Counted from the stretch's first letter, positions 8,608-18,283 are shown. The stretch: DNA of 64,000 bases from Herbidospora yilanensis (GCF_001570565.1 NZ_BBXE01000017.1:248001-312000), one strand, 5' to 3'. The notes: a model not told the origin generated them from the letters alone. Made by a program: numbers and translations.

Positions 8608-9494
8608 CCACGTTCGTGGAGCTGCTCGTCAACGGGATCTCCATCGGGGCCGTGTACGCGCTCATCGCGCTCGGCTTCGTCATCATCTTCAAGGCGACCG
8701 AGGTGGTGAACTTCGCGCACGCCTCGCTGCTGCTGGCCGGCGGCTACCTGGTGGCCCGGTTGTGGCCCCTGGTGGGCTTCTGGGCCGCGCTGCTGATCGG
8801 CGTCGCGGCGGCGGCGCTGGTCGCCGCGGCCATCGAGTTCCTGGTGATCCGCCGGGCCGACGTGGCCTCCCACAGCGTGCTGGCGATCGTCACCATCGGC
8901 GTCGACATCGTGATCACGACCGAGCTGACCCGGCAGATCGGCACCGACGTGCTGGCCATGGGCGACCCGTGGGGCAGCGAGGTGGTGCGGTTCGGCGGGG
9001 TCACCCTCGCGGAGACCCGGATCGTGGCGCTCGTGACGGCGGCGGCGCTGATCACCGCGTTCCTGCTGGCGTTCAAGTACACCGGCTGGGGCGTCGCCAT
9101 GCGCGCCGCCGCCGAGGACGCCGAGACGGCCGCGCTGATGGGGGTGCGGCTCGGCCGGGTGTCGATGAGCGCGTGGGCGGTGGCGGGCGGCCTGGCGGCG
9201 GTGGCCGCGTTGTTCCTGTGCGTCTTCCCCACCCCCGGGCTCGACCGCAGCACCTCGCTGGTCGCGCTGAAGGCGTTCCCGGCCGCGATCCTCGGCGGGC
9301 TCGACTCGACCACGGGTGCGCTGGTCGGCGGCCTGGTCATCGGCGTGACCGAGTCGATGATGAGCGGCTACCAGAACGACATGGTGTTCCTCGGCCGCGG
9401 CATCGGCGACGTGGCGCCGTTCCTGGTGATGCTCGTGATCCTGCTCATCCGGCCCGCCGGGCTGTTCGGGACGAAGGAGCTGGCCCGTGTATAG
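8604..9494 (+). CDS. livH: Branched-chain amino acid ABC transporter permease LivH
   Basis: A 296-aa permease starting at GTG 8604 inside the livG stop. It opens with VELLVNGISIGAVYALIALG, the standard LivH N-terminus, and has about eight membrane segments. The cytoplasmic coupling region (MRAAAEDAETAALMGVRLGR) and the late FPAAILGGLDSTTGALVGG glycine-rich stretch are typical. It forms the heterodimeric membrane pore with LivM. Eight bases overlap with livM. Confidence 0.92.
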   Translation: MTTFVELLVNGISIGAVYALIALGFVIIFKATEVVNFAHASLLLAGGYLVARLWPLVGFWAALLIGVAAAALVAAAIEFLVIRRADVASHSVLAIVTIGVDIVITTELTRQIGTDVLAMGDPWGSEVVRFGGVTLAETRIVALVTAAALITAFLLAFKYTGWGVAMRAAAEDAETAALMGVRLGRVSMSAWAVAGGLAAVAALFLCVFPTPGLDRSTSLVALKAFPAAILGGLDSTTGALVGGLVIGVTESMMSGYQNDMVFLGRGIGDVAPFLVMLVILLIRPAGLFGTKELARV

Positions 9495-10587
9495 GTGTCT
9501 CGCCTGGACCGGCGTCGCGGCCGTGTTGTTCCTGGTGCCGTTCTACCTCGACGGCTTCTGGCTCCAGACCGGGCTGTTCGCGATGTCGGCGGCGATCGGG
9601 GCGATCGGCATCAACCTGCTCACCGGGGCGACCGGCCAGCTCTCGATGGGCCACGCGTTCTTCCTCGCGGTCGGGGCCTACGCGTACGTGTTCTTCTCCG
9701 CCGAGCCCACCGCCAAGCTGGGCGGGCTGGGCCTGCCGACGGGGCTCGCGGCGGTGCTGGCGGTCGTCGTCGCGGGCGTCGCGGGCGGGCTGTTCAGCCC
9801 CATCGCCGGACGGCTGAAGGGCGCCTACCTGGGCATCGCCACGTTCGCGCTGATCTTCGGAGGTCAGCACGTCCTGTTCAACGCCGAGCACCTGACCGGC
9901 GGCTTCAACGGCCGGGCGGTGCCGGAGCTCGACCTGTTCGGCTTCTCCTTCGGCGACACCCCGGCGCTGGTCGTCCTCCAGGTGCCGTTCGGCACGCTGG
10001 AGCGCCTGTGGTTCCTCGGGCTCGCCCTGGTGGCGCTGTCGATCGTCTTCGCCCAGGGCGTGCTGAAGGGCCGGCCCGGCCGGGCCATGAACACCATCCG
10101 CGACCACGAGATCGCGGCGGGCGTGATGGGGGTGCCGGTCGCGCGTTACCGGGCCGGGGTCTTCGTGCTCTCCAGCATGTACGGCGGCCTCGCCGGCGTC
10201 CTGCTGGCACTGGTCTTCCAGCGGACGGTGCCCGAGTACTTCGGCGTGCTGCTGTCCCTCGACTACCTGGCCATGATCGTCATCGGCGGCCTGGGCTCGG
10301 TCGGCGGCGCGGTCGGCGGCGCCCTGTTCGTGTCCCTGCTGCCGCAACTGCTCACGAAGTACAGCGACTCGATCCCGCTGGTGGCCGCCCCGGGGACGCC
10401 GGGGGGCGTCTCCCCCGCCGAGGCCGCCCGCATCCTCTACGGCGCGGCCGTCGTGACGGTCGTGCTCTTCCTGCCGGGCGGCCTGCTCGGGCTGATCCGG
10501 AAGATCCGCCTGAGACCGCCGCGCCTGCGGCTGCCCCTCTCCTCCCCCTCCCCCTCACCAGAAACCAGGAGTCCGCATGTCCCTTGA
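9487..10587 (+). CDS. livM: Branched-chain amino acid ABC transporter permease LivM
   Basis: A 366-aa permease starting at GTG 9487. It shows the LivM hallmarks GAIGINLLTGATGQLSMGHA near residue 40 and AMNTIRDHEIAAGVMGVPVA in the coupling region, followed by DYLAMIVIGGLGSVGGAVGG. About ten membrane segments are visible. The C-terminal tail is rich in Pro, Arg and Ser and overlaps the livK start by 11 nt. Together with LivH it forms the translocation path. Confidence 0.9.
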   Translation: MYRCLAWTGVAAVLFLVPFYLDGFWLQTGLFAMSAAIGAIGINLLTGATGQLSMGHAFFLAVGAYAYVFFSAEPTAKLGGLGLPTGLAAVLAVVVAGVAGGLFSPIAGRLKGAYLGIATFALIFGGQHVLFNAEHLTGGFNGRAVPELDLFGFSFGDTPALVVLQVPFGTLERLWFLGLALVALSIVFAQGVLKGRPGRAMNTIRDHEIAAGVMGVPVARYRAGVFVLSSMYGGLAGVLLALVFQRTVPEYFGVLLSLDYLAMIVIGGLGSVGGAVGGALFVSLLPQLLTKYSDSIPLVAAPGTPGGVSPAEAARILYGAAVVTVVLFLPGGLLGLIRKIRLRPPRLRLPLSSPSPSPETRSPHVP

Positions 10588-11848
10588 CAGGAAGGCCGCG
10601 ATCGTCATCGCGGCCCTGGCGCTCGCCGCGTCGGCCTGCGCCAGCGACAAGGCCACCGGCGGGGCGGCCCCGGCCACCGCGACGGGCGGCGACGGCGTGA
10701 AGACCGGGCCGGGCGTGACCGAGACCACGATCACGCTGAGCCTGCTGACCGACCTGACCGGGCCCTACGCCTCGCTCGGCAAGAGCGTCACGCAGGCCCA
10801 GCAGATGTACTTCGAGCAGCTCAACGCCGCCGGGGGCGTCTGCGGCCGGACCATCGAGACGGTGGTCCGCGACCACGGCTACGACGTGCAGAAGGCGATG
10901 GCGGCCTACGCCGAGGTCGCGCCGCGCACCGCCGCGATCCCGCAGTTCATCGGGTCGCCGATGGTGACGGCGCTGAAGGAGAAGATCACCGCCGACAAGA
11001 TCCTCACGCTCCCGAACGCGTGGGCGACCAGCCTGCTCGGCAGCGACGCGATCCAGGTCACCGGCACGACCTACGACGTCGACATGATCAACGCCGTCGA
11101 CTTCCTGACGAAGGAGAAGGGCATCAAGGCCGGCGACAGGATCGGGCACCTGTACTTCGAGGGCGACTACGGCGAGAGCGCCCTCAACGGTTCGAAGTTC
11201 GCCGCGGGAAAGGCCGGCCTCGAACTGGTCGAGCAGAAGATCAAGGCCACCGACCAGGACATGACCGCGCAGGCCACCGCCTTCAAGAAGGCCGGCGTGA
11301 ACGCGATCCTGGTCTCGGTCGGCCCCCGCCAGGCCGCCTCGCTGGTCGGCGTGGCGCTCGCCTCCGGCCTCGACGTGCCGTTCGTGGGCAGCAACTCCGC
11401 CTACAGCCCGCTGCTCCTCGACACGCCCGCCGCGCCCGCGCTGCTCAAGGACTACTACGTGGCCACGGCCGGGGCGCCGATCTCCGCGCCGCTGCCCGTC
11501 TACCAGAAGCTCATCACCGACTACGAGGCGAAGTTCCCCGGCGAGCCGCTCGACAGCGGCGTGGCCTCCGGCTACACGCAGGCCGTCATCATCGGCGACG
11601 CCCTGAAGGCCGCCTGCGCGGCCAAGGACCTCAGCCGCGCGGGCATCATCACGGCCCACCGGTCGCAGAACGCCTGGGAGGGCGGGTTCGGCGGCACCCC
11701 GATGGACTTCTCCGTGTACGACAAGCCGGCGTCGTTGTCGACGTACATCGTGAAGCCCGACAAGGAGGCGATCGGCGGAGCGGTGATCTTCAAGGAGCAC
11801 ACGATCTCCGACCTGGCCAAGGAGTATCAGGTCCCGCCGCCCGCGTAG
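10577..11848 (+). CDS. livK: Branched-chain amino acid ABC transporter substrate-binding lipoprotein LivK
   Basis: A 423-aa periplasmic-binding-type lipoprotein. The signal peptide ends in the lipobox LAASAC (Cys about residue 23), followed by a flexible Gly/Ala/Thr linker and a leucine-binding-protein fold beginning ITLSLLTDLTGPYASLG. It captures the ligand for LivHM-FG outside the membrane. The ligand could be a branched-chain amino acid, an amide or urea; sequence alone does not decide. It is the last gene of the operon and its stop is 1 nt from the stop of the convergent STAND gene; I saw no terminator in the gap. Confidence 0.9.
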   Translation: MSLDRKAAIVIAALALAASACASDKATGGAAPATATGGDGVKTGPGVTETTITLSLLTDLTGPYASLGKSVTQAQQMYFEQLNAAGGVCGRTIETVVRDHGYDVQKAMAAYAEVAPRTAAIPQFIGSPMVTALKEKITADKILTLPNAWATSLLGSDAIQVTGTTYDVDMINAVDFLTKEKGIKAGDRIGHLYFEGDYGESALNGSKFAAGKAGLELVEQKIKATDQDMTAQATAFKKAGVNAILVSVGPRQAASLVGVALASGLDVPFVGSNSAYSPLLLDTPAAPALLKDYYVATAGAPISAPLPVYQKLITDYEAKFPGEPLDSGVASGYTQAVIIGDALKAACAAKDLSRAGIITAHRSQNAWEGGFGGTPMDFSVYDKPASLSTYIVKPDKEAIGGAVIFKEHTISDLAKEYQVPPPA

Positions 11849-11849
11849 G

Positions 11850-14708
11850 TCAGCCGCCCTCCTCGGCCACCAGGTCCCTGACCAGCGGCGGGAGGGGTTC
11901 GCCGGTCAGCTCACGCCACCGGTCGCCGATCTCGCCGGGCCCGGCCGGGGCGACGCAGCGAACGACCCAGTCGAGCGCGGCCTCCGCGTCGCCCCTGGCC
12001 TCGGCGACCCGGACGAGCTGGCGGCAGGTGGCCGTCGTCATCCGCCGGTCGCCGAGACGGCCGTTCGCGTCCAGCGACCGGCGGAACCACCGCTCCGCCT
12101 CGTCGAGCCGCCCGCGTTCGCAGGCCACCCGGCCGAGCCCGTGGCAACTGCCGGCCATCACCGGCCGGTAGTCGATCTCCTCGCCGGTGGCCAGGGAGGT
12201 GCGGTACCACTTCTCGGCCTCGTCCCACTCCCCCAGTTCCTCGGTGACCCGGCCGAGCTGGTGCTGGACGGCGGCGAGCCGCGCGTCGGCGGGCCGCTCC
12301 GGGAGCGCGGCGAGCAGGTCGCGGTAGGCGCCGCCCGCCTCGGCCAGGCGGCCCGCCGCGAGGTGGCGCTCGGCGTCCCCGGCCACCAGGGCGAACCACA
12401 ACTCCCCGGCGGGGCCGTCGAGGGCCGGGGCGAGGCCGCCCGCGAACTCCAGGGCGCGGCGGCCCCGGGCGGTCCACGCCCGCCCCTCGTCGTCGAGGTC
12501 GTCGGACCAGCGTGTGGTGAGCACCGTCGCGATCCGCCGCGCGGACCGCCACTGGCGGCCGTCGAGGGCCGAGCCGAACACCCCGGCCAGGCTGTCGTAC
12601 TGGACTCGCAGCACACGGTCGGCCAGTTCGGCGTCGCCCTCGGTGAGCTGGTGGTGCAGCCGCTCGGCGAACTCGGCGGTGGCCTCCAGGAGGGCGAAGC
12701 GGGTGGTGGCGTACTCCTGGTCGAAGCCGCGCTGCCCGGCGGCCCGCCACTCCTCGACCAGGTAGGGGCGCAGGGCCGGGTGGACGGCGTACATGCCGAG
12801 CGCCATGGCCAGCGCCGGGCCGGTGCCCAGGCCCTGGGAGGTCTCGGTGCTGACGCGCACGCGGGTGAGCAGCCCGGTCGCGACGGCGCGGTCGAGCTCC
12901 GAGCGCCAGGCCGCCGGGCCGAGACCGCGGAAGGCGTCGGGGGCCGACCAGAACCGCGACAACACGGCCAGGACGTCGGTGATCACCACGCCGGGGAACA
13001 GCGCCGCGGCGCCCAGCCGCCGCCGCTCGTCGGCCGACAGGTAGGCGAGGGCGTGGTGGACGCCCGCGCCGAGCAGGTCGCGGCCGAGCCCCCGGTGGCG
13101 GAGGGCGTCGAGCAGTTCCTCGGGCTCGGTGTCGGCCAGCCGGGGCAGGATCAGCCGCATGGCGAGGGGGTGCCCCGCCAGGGCCGCCATCAGGTCGGAG
13201 AACAACCACCGCTGGCGCCGGGCCGCCGCCTGGGGGACGCCCGCCAGCAGCCGGTCGGCGTATTCGGTGGCGTCATCGGCGTTCAGCCCGGCCACCTCGA
13301 TCCGGGGCAGGTCGCCGAGGCGGGGCTCGGGGGTGCGGCTGGTGATCAGCACCGCGCCGCGCTCCGACGCGGCCACGTCGGCCACGAGGTCGCGCAGGGC
13401 GGCCGGTCCGTCGTCGAGGGAGTCGAGGGAGTCGAGGGTGTCGAGGCCGTCGAGGATCAGCAGCAGCCGCCGCTCGCCGAGGAGCCGCCGCACCAGGTCG
13501 CGGCGCCGGTCGCGGCCGGCGCGGGCGAACTCGGCGCCCAGGTGGGACAGGCCGAGTGCGGCGACGACCCCGTCGGGGCCCGAGGCGCGGTGCCGGACCA
13601 CGCCGCCGGGCTCGGCTCCGCCCGTGCGGGCCCACCAGCGGCCGAACGCCTCGGCCAGCTCGGTCTTCCCGATCCCCGGAGGGCCGTGCAGCAGCGCGGC
13701 CCCCCGGTGGTGGAGGTGGTCTTCCAGCTCGTGGAAGAGGTCGTCGCGGCCGACGAACGTCTCCCGCGCCGGGGCGGGCTCGGCCTTGTGGGCGCGCAGG
13801 CCGGGGAAGCGCGCGTCGCGGCGGAGGTGGTGGACGGGGACCAGCCAGTCGTCCAGCCGCAGCGGCCCGCGCAGGCTGGGGCGGCCGGGGCGGGCGGCCA
13901 GGCGTTCGCGGCCGGCCGTGACGGCGCCGGCGACGGTGTCGCCGGCGATCAGGCGGTCGTACAGGCAGGACAGGAAGTCGGCGGCGGCGGCCGGGTCGAG
14001 GCGGTAGGGCAGGGCCACCACCGATCCGGCGGCCCCGGCCAGCGTCGCGGCGGCCTCGGGCGGGCAGCCGTTGGCGATCACCAGCGGCACGTCGCCGAGC
14101 GCCTCGGCGACCTCCTCGGCCGGTCCCGGCAGGCCGCCGCCGTCGAAGTGGACCACGTGGAAACCGGCCGCCGCCTCGCGGAGCCGTGCCAGGGTGGGCG
14201 GGCGCAGGACGACGAGGGCGTCGCCGCCGAGCCGCTCCAGCAGCGGGCGGGCGACGATCGGGTGGTCCCCCCGGGAGAGCACCGAGAGCACCCGCAGCCG
14301 GTCGCCGGGCACGGACGCGGGCGGGCCGGGATCGGTTCCGGGCGCGGCGCGCACCACCGCGACCCCGTCGAGGACCAGGAACCGGCCACGCTCCGGGTCG
14401 CGCAGCAGCTCCCACGGCAGGCCGGCCTCCCGCCCCCGGATCACGAGCTCGACCGGGCCCCCACCGGCCCGCGCCGCCTGGTAGGCGGCCCGCCGGTCGT
14501 GCGTGGTGAGGACGGCGGCGAACAGCGCCTCGCCCCACTCCGCGAGCTCCGCGGAGACCTCGGCTCCCCGGGCGGCGCCGACGCCGTAGGGGACCCTGCG
14601 GTAGTCCTCCAGATACCACCGCAGGTCGGGCAGGTCGGGCGAGCCGGCGAAGGGGGCGGGCCCGTCATCGCCGACGTCGAACAGCAACCGATCAACCACT
14701 TCGGGCAA
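11850..14708 (-). CDS. CHAT-like domain / STAND (NB-ARC-type) ATPase / TPR protein
   Basis: A 952-aa protein from TTG 14708 (GTG 14699 is an alternative). Residues about 45-310 resemble a CHAT caspase-like domain: LVIRGREAGLPWELLRD, then FHVVHFDGGG (about 180-190), then LVIANGCPPE (about 207-216). Active CHAT domains carry HFDGHG and a Cys in LNACQSA; here the second His is replaced by Gly while a Cys remains, so activity is doubtful. Residues about 325-600 form a STAND ATPase with Walker A GPPGIGKT (about 341-348) and Walker B LLLILDGLD (about 415-423). A winged-helix-like segment and C-terminal TPR-like repeats (about 790-930, WYRTSLATGE, WFRRSLDANG) follow. The architecture is that of conflict or signalling hubs. 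Six bases separate it from the upstream 95-aa gene. Confidence 0.8.
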   Translation of the reverse strand: MPEVVDRLLFDVGDDGPAPFAGSPDLPDLRWYLEDYRRVPYGVGAARGAEVSAELAEWGEALFAAVLTTHDRRAAYQAARAGGGPVELVIRGREAGLPWELLRDPERGRFLVLDGVAVVRAAPGTDPGPPASVPGDRLRVLSVLSRGDHPIVARPLLERLGGDALVVLRPPTLARLREAAAGFHVVHFDGGGLPGPAEEVAEALGDVPLVIANGCPPEAAATLAGAAGSVVALPYRLDPAAAADFLSCLYDRLIAGDTVAGAVTAGRERLAARPGRPSLRGPLRLDDWLVPVHHLRRDARFPGLRAHKAEPAPARETFVGRDDLFHELEDHLHHRGAALLHGPPGIGKTELAEAFGRWWARTGGAEPGGVVRHRASGPDGVVAALGLSHLGAEFARAGRDRRRDLVRRLLGERRLLLILDGLDTLDSLDSLDDGPAALRDLVADVAASERGAVLITSRTPEPRLGDLPRIEVAGLNADDATEYADRLLAGVPQAAARRQRWLFSDLMAALAGHPLAMRLILPRLADTEPEELLDALRHRGLGRDLLGAGVHHALAYLSADERRRLGAAALFPGVVITDVLAVLSRFWSAPDAFRGLGPAAWRSELDRAVATGLLTRVRVSTETSQGLGTGPALAMALGMYAVHPALRPYLVEEWRAAGQRGFDQEYATTRFALLEATAEFAERLHHQLTEGDAELADRVLRVQYDSLAGVFGSALDGRQWRSARRIATVLTTRWSDDLDDEGRAWTARGRRALEFAGGLAPALDGPAGELWFALVAGDAERHLAAGRLAEAGGAYRDLLAALPERPADARLAAVQHQLGRVTEELGEWDEAEKWYRTSLATGEEIDYRPVMAGSCHGLGRVACERGRLDEAERWFRRSLDANGRLGDRRMTTATCRQLVRVAEARGDAEAALDWVVRCVAPAGPGEIGDRWRELTGEPLPPLVRDLVAEEGG

Positions 14709-14714
14709 CCCGGC

Positions 14715-15002
14715 TCAGTTCGCGAACTTCCGGGCCGTGTCGCGTGCCCGCGTCGCGGCCTCGCCTGCCTCGGCGGGGGTGACGACCGAGCCCGTCATCC
14801 GGCTCAGGCGCTCGACCTGGCCGGCGTAGCGCCGGTGCCCGGCGGCGGCGTGCTCCCGGCCGGGCAGGCAGGTCAGGCTCTCGGGCCGGATCGACGTCAG
14901 CGCGTGGGGCGCCTGGACGCCCCAACCGGTCGACGACACGAGCAGGTTGCGGTAGGCCGCGCCCGCCTCCAGGATCTTTCGGTCAACGTGAGTGTGAGAC
15001 AT
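14715..15002 (-). CDS. Small protein upstream of the CHAT-STAND gene
   Basis: A 95-aa protein from ATG 15002 (starts MSHTHVDRK). It is polar, mostly helical in appearance, has one Cys (LTCLPG) and no membrane segment or known motif. Its stop is 6 nt upstream of the CHAT-STAND start, so both are almost certainly one transcript. In CHAT and STAND systems a small co-encoded protein may be a substrate, adaptor or sensor; that role is inference. It starts 12 nt after the end of the liv remnant. I do not recognise the family. Confidence 0.6.
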   Translation of the reverse strand: MSHTHVDRKILEAGAAYRNLLVSSTGWGVQAPHALTSIRPESLTCLPGREHAAAGHRRYAGQVERLSRMTGSVVTPAEAGEAATRARDTARKFAN

Positions 15003-15013
15003 CGCAAGTCCGA

Positions 15014-15358
15014 TTAAACCGCCTCCCACCCCGAGTCGCCGAACCGGAACACCCGCAGGTCCTCCACGGGGTAGGGGTCGCCGGGGCCGGTCGAGACGGT
15101 GACGCCGGGCAGCAGGGTGCCGATCTCGACGTCCCGCAGATCCCGGGCCGCCGCCATCAGGCCCTCCCGCGACGGGCACTCCATCCGTTCCAGCGCCGCC
15201 GCGAAGGCCGCCGCCGACGTCCAGCCGAACATCACCTGGGAACTGGACGGGTCGGCGTCGGGGACGTGCCGCCGGACGGCCGTCAGGCCGACGGCGTCGA
15301 GTGCGGTGACTCCGCCGAAGCGCACGGTCAGCCGGCCGATTTCCAACATGGGCACCAT
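15014..15358 (-). pseudogene. Deletion scar: start of livG fused to the end of livK
   Basis: In one frame from ATG 15358 the first about 25 residues (LEIGRLTVRFGGVTALDAV) are the N-terminus of a LivG ATPase, ending before Walker A. The following about 85 residues (from HVPDADPSSSQVMFGWTSAA to VEDLRVFRF) are the C-terminal part of a LivK substrate-binding protein. The join is near 15280-15290. It lacks Walker motifs, signal peptide and most of the binding fold, so no transporter function is possible. A deletion that removed the rest of a second liv cluster explains it. The sequences are not copies of the intact livG or livK at 7.8-11.8 kb. Confidence 0.75.
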
Positions 15359-15550
15359 CGCCTTGTCGCCGCCTTGTCTCCGCCTCGTCGCGTGCCGACG
15401 GAACGGTGCACGAGTCTTGGCAGCGGTGACCGGGTCGCGCATCGGTGAAATCACCAGTCCTTCCCTGCGCGCCGCAGGTGACGAAAGGTGTCGCGACTTT
15501 TCCGGCATATCCCTCTTTCAGGGAAGTCAGGTGGCCGTAACACTGAGGAG

Positions 15551-18283
15551 ATGCCGGCAGCCCATCACGTCACACCCGCCCCCCTGAGGGGCCGTGCGGC
15601 CGAACTGGCCGCGTTGCGGGAGGCGCAGGCCGGCGCGCGGGCCGGGTCGGGCGGCGCCCTCCTTCTCGTCGGCGCGGCGGGAACGGGCAAGTCGGCGCTG
15701 CTCGACCTCGCCGCCGCCGAGGCCGGCGACCTGCTGGTGCTCCGCGCGCGGGGGGTGGCGTGCGAACGCGACCTGCCCTACGCCGGGCTGCACGGCCTGC
15801 TGCGCCCGCTGCGCGACCGGCTGGCGGCGCTGCCGAAGGCGCAGGGCGAGGCGCTGACCGAGGCCCTCGACCTGGGCACGCCGACGGGCCGCCTGGTCGT
15901 CCCGGCCGCCGTGCTCACGCTGCTGTCGCTGGCGGCGGCCGACCGTCCGGTCGTCGCGGTCGTGGACGACCTGCACCAGCTCGACGCGCCCAGCCGCGAG
16001 GCCCTGCTGTTCACCGCCCGGCGCCTGGCCGGTGAACCCGTGGCCCTGGTGGCCGCCGCGCGCTCCGACGTCTGGGCGGGCGCGGTGCCGGTCCGGCAGC
16101 TCGACGACCTCGACGAACGGGCCGCCAGGGAGCTGACCGACGACCTGGTGCCCGGCGGGCTGCCCGACGACCTTCGGGCCGCGCTCGACCAGATCGCCCG
16201 GGGCAACCCGCTGGCGCTCACCGAGCTCGCCGCCGCCCTCACGCCCGGACAGCTCGCCGGGACGGCCGCCCCTCCGGCGGCCCTGCCGCGCGAGGGGCGG
16301 TTGTGGCGGGCGTACACCGACCAGATCGACGACCTGCCCGCCCCGACGCGGGACCTGCTGCTCCTGCTGGCCGCCGATCCGCGCCTCGACACGGCCACGC
16401 TGGTGCGGGCGTTCGACGGCGACCCGTTCACCGCGCTGGAGGCGGCCGAGGAGGCCGGGATCGTCGAGGTCGCGGGCGACCGGTTCCGGTTCCGCGACCC
16501 GGCGGCCGGGCCGGTGGTCTACCACGGCGCGTCGCTGCTGGCCCGCCGGGGCGCCCACCGGGCACTCGCCGGAGCGCTGGCCCATCACCGGCTCCGGCGG
16601 GCCTGGCACCGGGCCGCCGCCCTCGACGGGCCGCCCGAGGACCTGGCCGACGAGCTGGAGGCCGCCGCCACCGCGACCGGTTCGCCCTGCCCGTTCCCGG
16701 AGTTGTCGCTGGCCTACGAGCGGGCCGCCGAGCTGAGCACCCGCGGCGACGTCAAGGCGACCCGGCTGGCCGCCGCCGCCCAGTACGCCCGCCTCGAAGG
16801 CCGCCCCCACCGCGCGCACGCCCTGCTCGACCGGCTGCGCAGCGGCGCGGTCTCGGCCGAACTGCGGCAGCAGGCCGAGAGCATCCGGGCCCGGCTGGAG
16901 TTACGCGGCGGCGAGACCAGCTTCGCCCGCGACGAACTCCTCGCGGTCGCCTCGTCGCTGCTCGACCGCGACCGCACGATGGCGGTCAGGGCGCTGGTGC
17001 GGGCCGCCGAGGCCAGTTACCTGGCGGGCGACCACCACCGGTTCGTCGTCATCGCCCGCGACGCCCTGACGCTGCGGCGCGACGACGACCCGCCCGCGAT
17101 CCGGCTGATGTTCGAGTACCTGACCGGCATGGCCGCCTCGTTCCGCGGCCGCCACGACGAGGCGGCCGGCCCGCTGCGCCGGGTCGTCGAGCTGGCGCCC
17201 CACGTGCACAGCCCGTCGGTGCTGGTCTGGGCGGCCGTGTCGAGCCTGATGCTGGGCGACGACGCGCAGGCGTTCCGGCTCTCCACCCGCGCGGTCGAGA
17301 CGGCCCGCGCGCTGGGCGCGGTGGCGACCGTGCCGCAGGTGCTGGAGTTCGCGATCAACAGCGAGTTCTGGCTCGGCCGGTTCGCCTCGGCCGCCGCCAA
17401 CGCCTCGGAGGGCCTGCGGCTGGCGCGGGAGACCGGCCAGCGCGGCAGCGCCGGGCAGCACCTGGGCTGGTTGTCGATGATGGCCGCCGTCCAGGGCGAC
17501 GAGGAGACCGTCCAGACGCGGGCCCGCGCCGCGATCGAACTGGCCGGCGCCCACGGCGTGAGCATCGCCGGGGCCCTGGGCAACTGGGCGCTGGCCCAGA
17601 TCGACCTGGCCTCGGGCCGCCCGGCGGCGGCGGTGCAGCGGTTGCGGCCGACCACGCGGGCCGACGTGCGCAACACCCATCTGGTCGTCCAGGTGACCGC
17701 GACCCCGCACTTCGTCGAGGCCGCCGCGCGGACCGGCGAGCGCGACCAGGCGGCCCGCGCCCTGCGCGTCTTCCAACGCTGGGCCGACAGCACGGCCAGC
17801 CCCGACCGGCGGGCGCTCGCCGTGCGCTGCCGCGCCCTGCTCGCCCCGCCGGGCGAGGCCGACGAACTGTTCCGCGCCGCGCTCGACCTGCATCACCAGG
17901 GCTTCTCCGAGTTCGAGACGGCCAGGACCGAGTTGCTGTACGGCTCCGCCCTGCGCCGCGACCGCCGTCCGGGCGCGGCGCGGGAGCACCTGTACAGCGC
18001 CCTCGACACGTTCGAGCGCTACGGGGCCCGGCTGTGGGTCGACCAGGCGCGGAGCGAACTGCGCGCGGCCGGCGAGCCGGTGCGGACGACCCGGCCGAAG
18101 GCGGCCGAGGAGCTGACCGCCCAGCAGTTCCAGATCGCCCGCATGGTCGCCGACGGCGCGACGAACAGGGAGGTCGCCGCCCAGCTCTACCTGAGCCCCC
18201 GGACGGTCGAGCACCACCTGCGCAACATCTTCGCCAAGCTCGACATCAGGTCCCGGGTCGACCTGGTGCGGTTGCTGACCTGA
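15551..18283 (+). CDS. LAL-type LuxR-family transcriptional regulator with N-terminal AAA ATPase
   Basis: A 910-aa regulator from ATG 15551, with GAGGAG immediately upstream. Residues about 10-60 start with LRGRAAELAAL and Walker A LLVGAAGTGKSALL; Walker B is RPVVAVVDDLHQLD. A long TPR-like helical middle follows, and the last 65 residues are a LuxR helix-turn-helix (LTAQQFQIARMVADGATNRE, then AAQLYLSPRTVEHHLRNIF). LAL (MalT-like) regulators usually activate secondary-metabolite or transport operons. It is divergent from the liv scar and might once have governed that lost cluster; this is inference. Its present target is unknown. Confidence 0.9.
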   Translation: MPAAHHVTPAPLRGRAAELAALREAQAGARAGSGGALLLVGAAGTGKSALLDLAAAEAGDLLVLRARGVACERDLPYAGLHGLLRPLRDRLAALPKAQGEALTEALDLGTPTGRLVVPAAVLTLLSLAAADRPVVAVVDDLHQLDAPSREALLFTARRLAGEPVALVAAARSDVWAGAVPVRQLDDLDERAARELTDDLVPGGLPDDLRAALDQIARGNPLALTELAAALTPGQLAGTAAPPAALPREGRLWRAYTDQIDDLPAPTRDLLLLLAADPRLDTATLVRAFDGDPFTALEAAEEAGIVEVAGDRFRFRDPAAGPVVYHGASLLARRGAHRALAGALAHHRLRRAWHRAAALDGPPEDLADELEAAATATGSPCPFPELSLAYERAAELSTRGDVKATRLAAAAQYARLEGRPHRAHALLDRLRSGAVSAELRQQAESIRARLELRGGETSFARDELLAVASSLLDRDRTMAVRALVRAAEASYLAGDHHRFVVIARDALTLRRDDDPPAIRLMFEYLTGMAASFRGRHDEAAGPLRRVVELAPHVHSPSVLVWAAVSSLMLGDDAQAFRLSTRAVETARALGAVATVPQVLEFAINSEFWLGRFASAAANASEGLRLARETGQRGSAGQHLGWLSMMAAVQGDEETVQTRARAAIELAGAHGVSIAGALGNWALAQIDLASGRPAAAVQRLRPTTRADVRNTHLVVQVTATPHFVEAAARTGERDQAARALRVFQRWADSTASPDRRALAVRCRALLAPPGEADELFRAALDLHHQGFSEFETARTELLYGSALRRDRRPGAAREHLYSALDTFERYGARLWVDQARSELRAAGEPVRTTRPKAAEELTAQQFQIARMVADGATNREVAAQLYLSPRTVEHHLRNIFAKLDIRSRVDLVRLLT

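Noticed and set aside
14696-15002. Toxin-antitoxin pair reading of the 95-aa gene and the CHAT-STAND gene
   Set aside because: Nothing in the 95-aa protein resembles an antitoxin or a toxin; only the co-transcription is supported.
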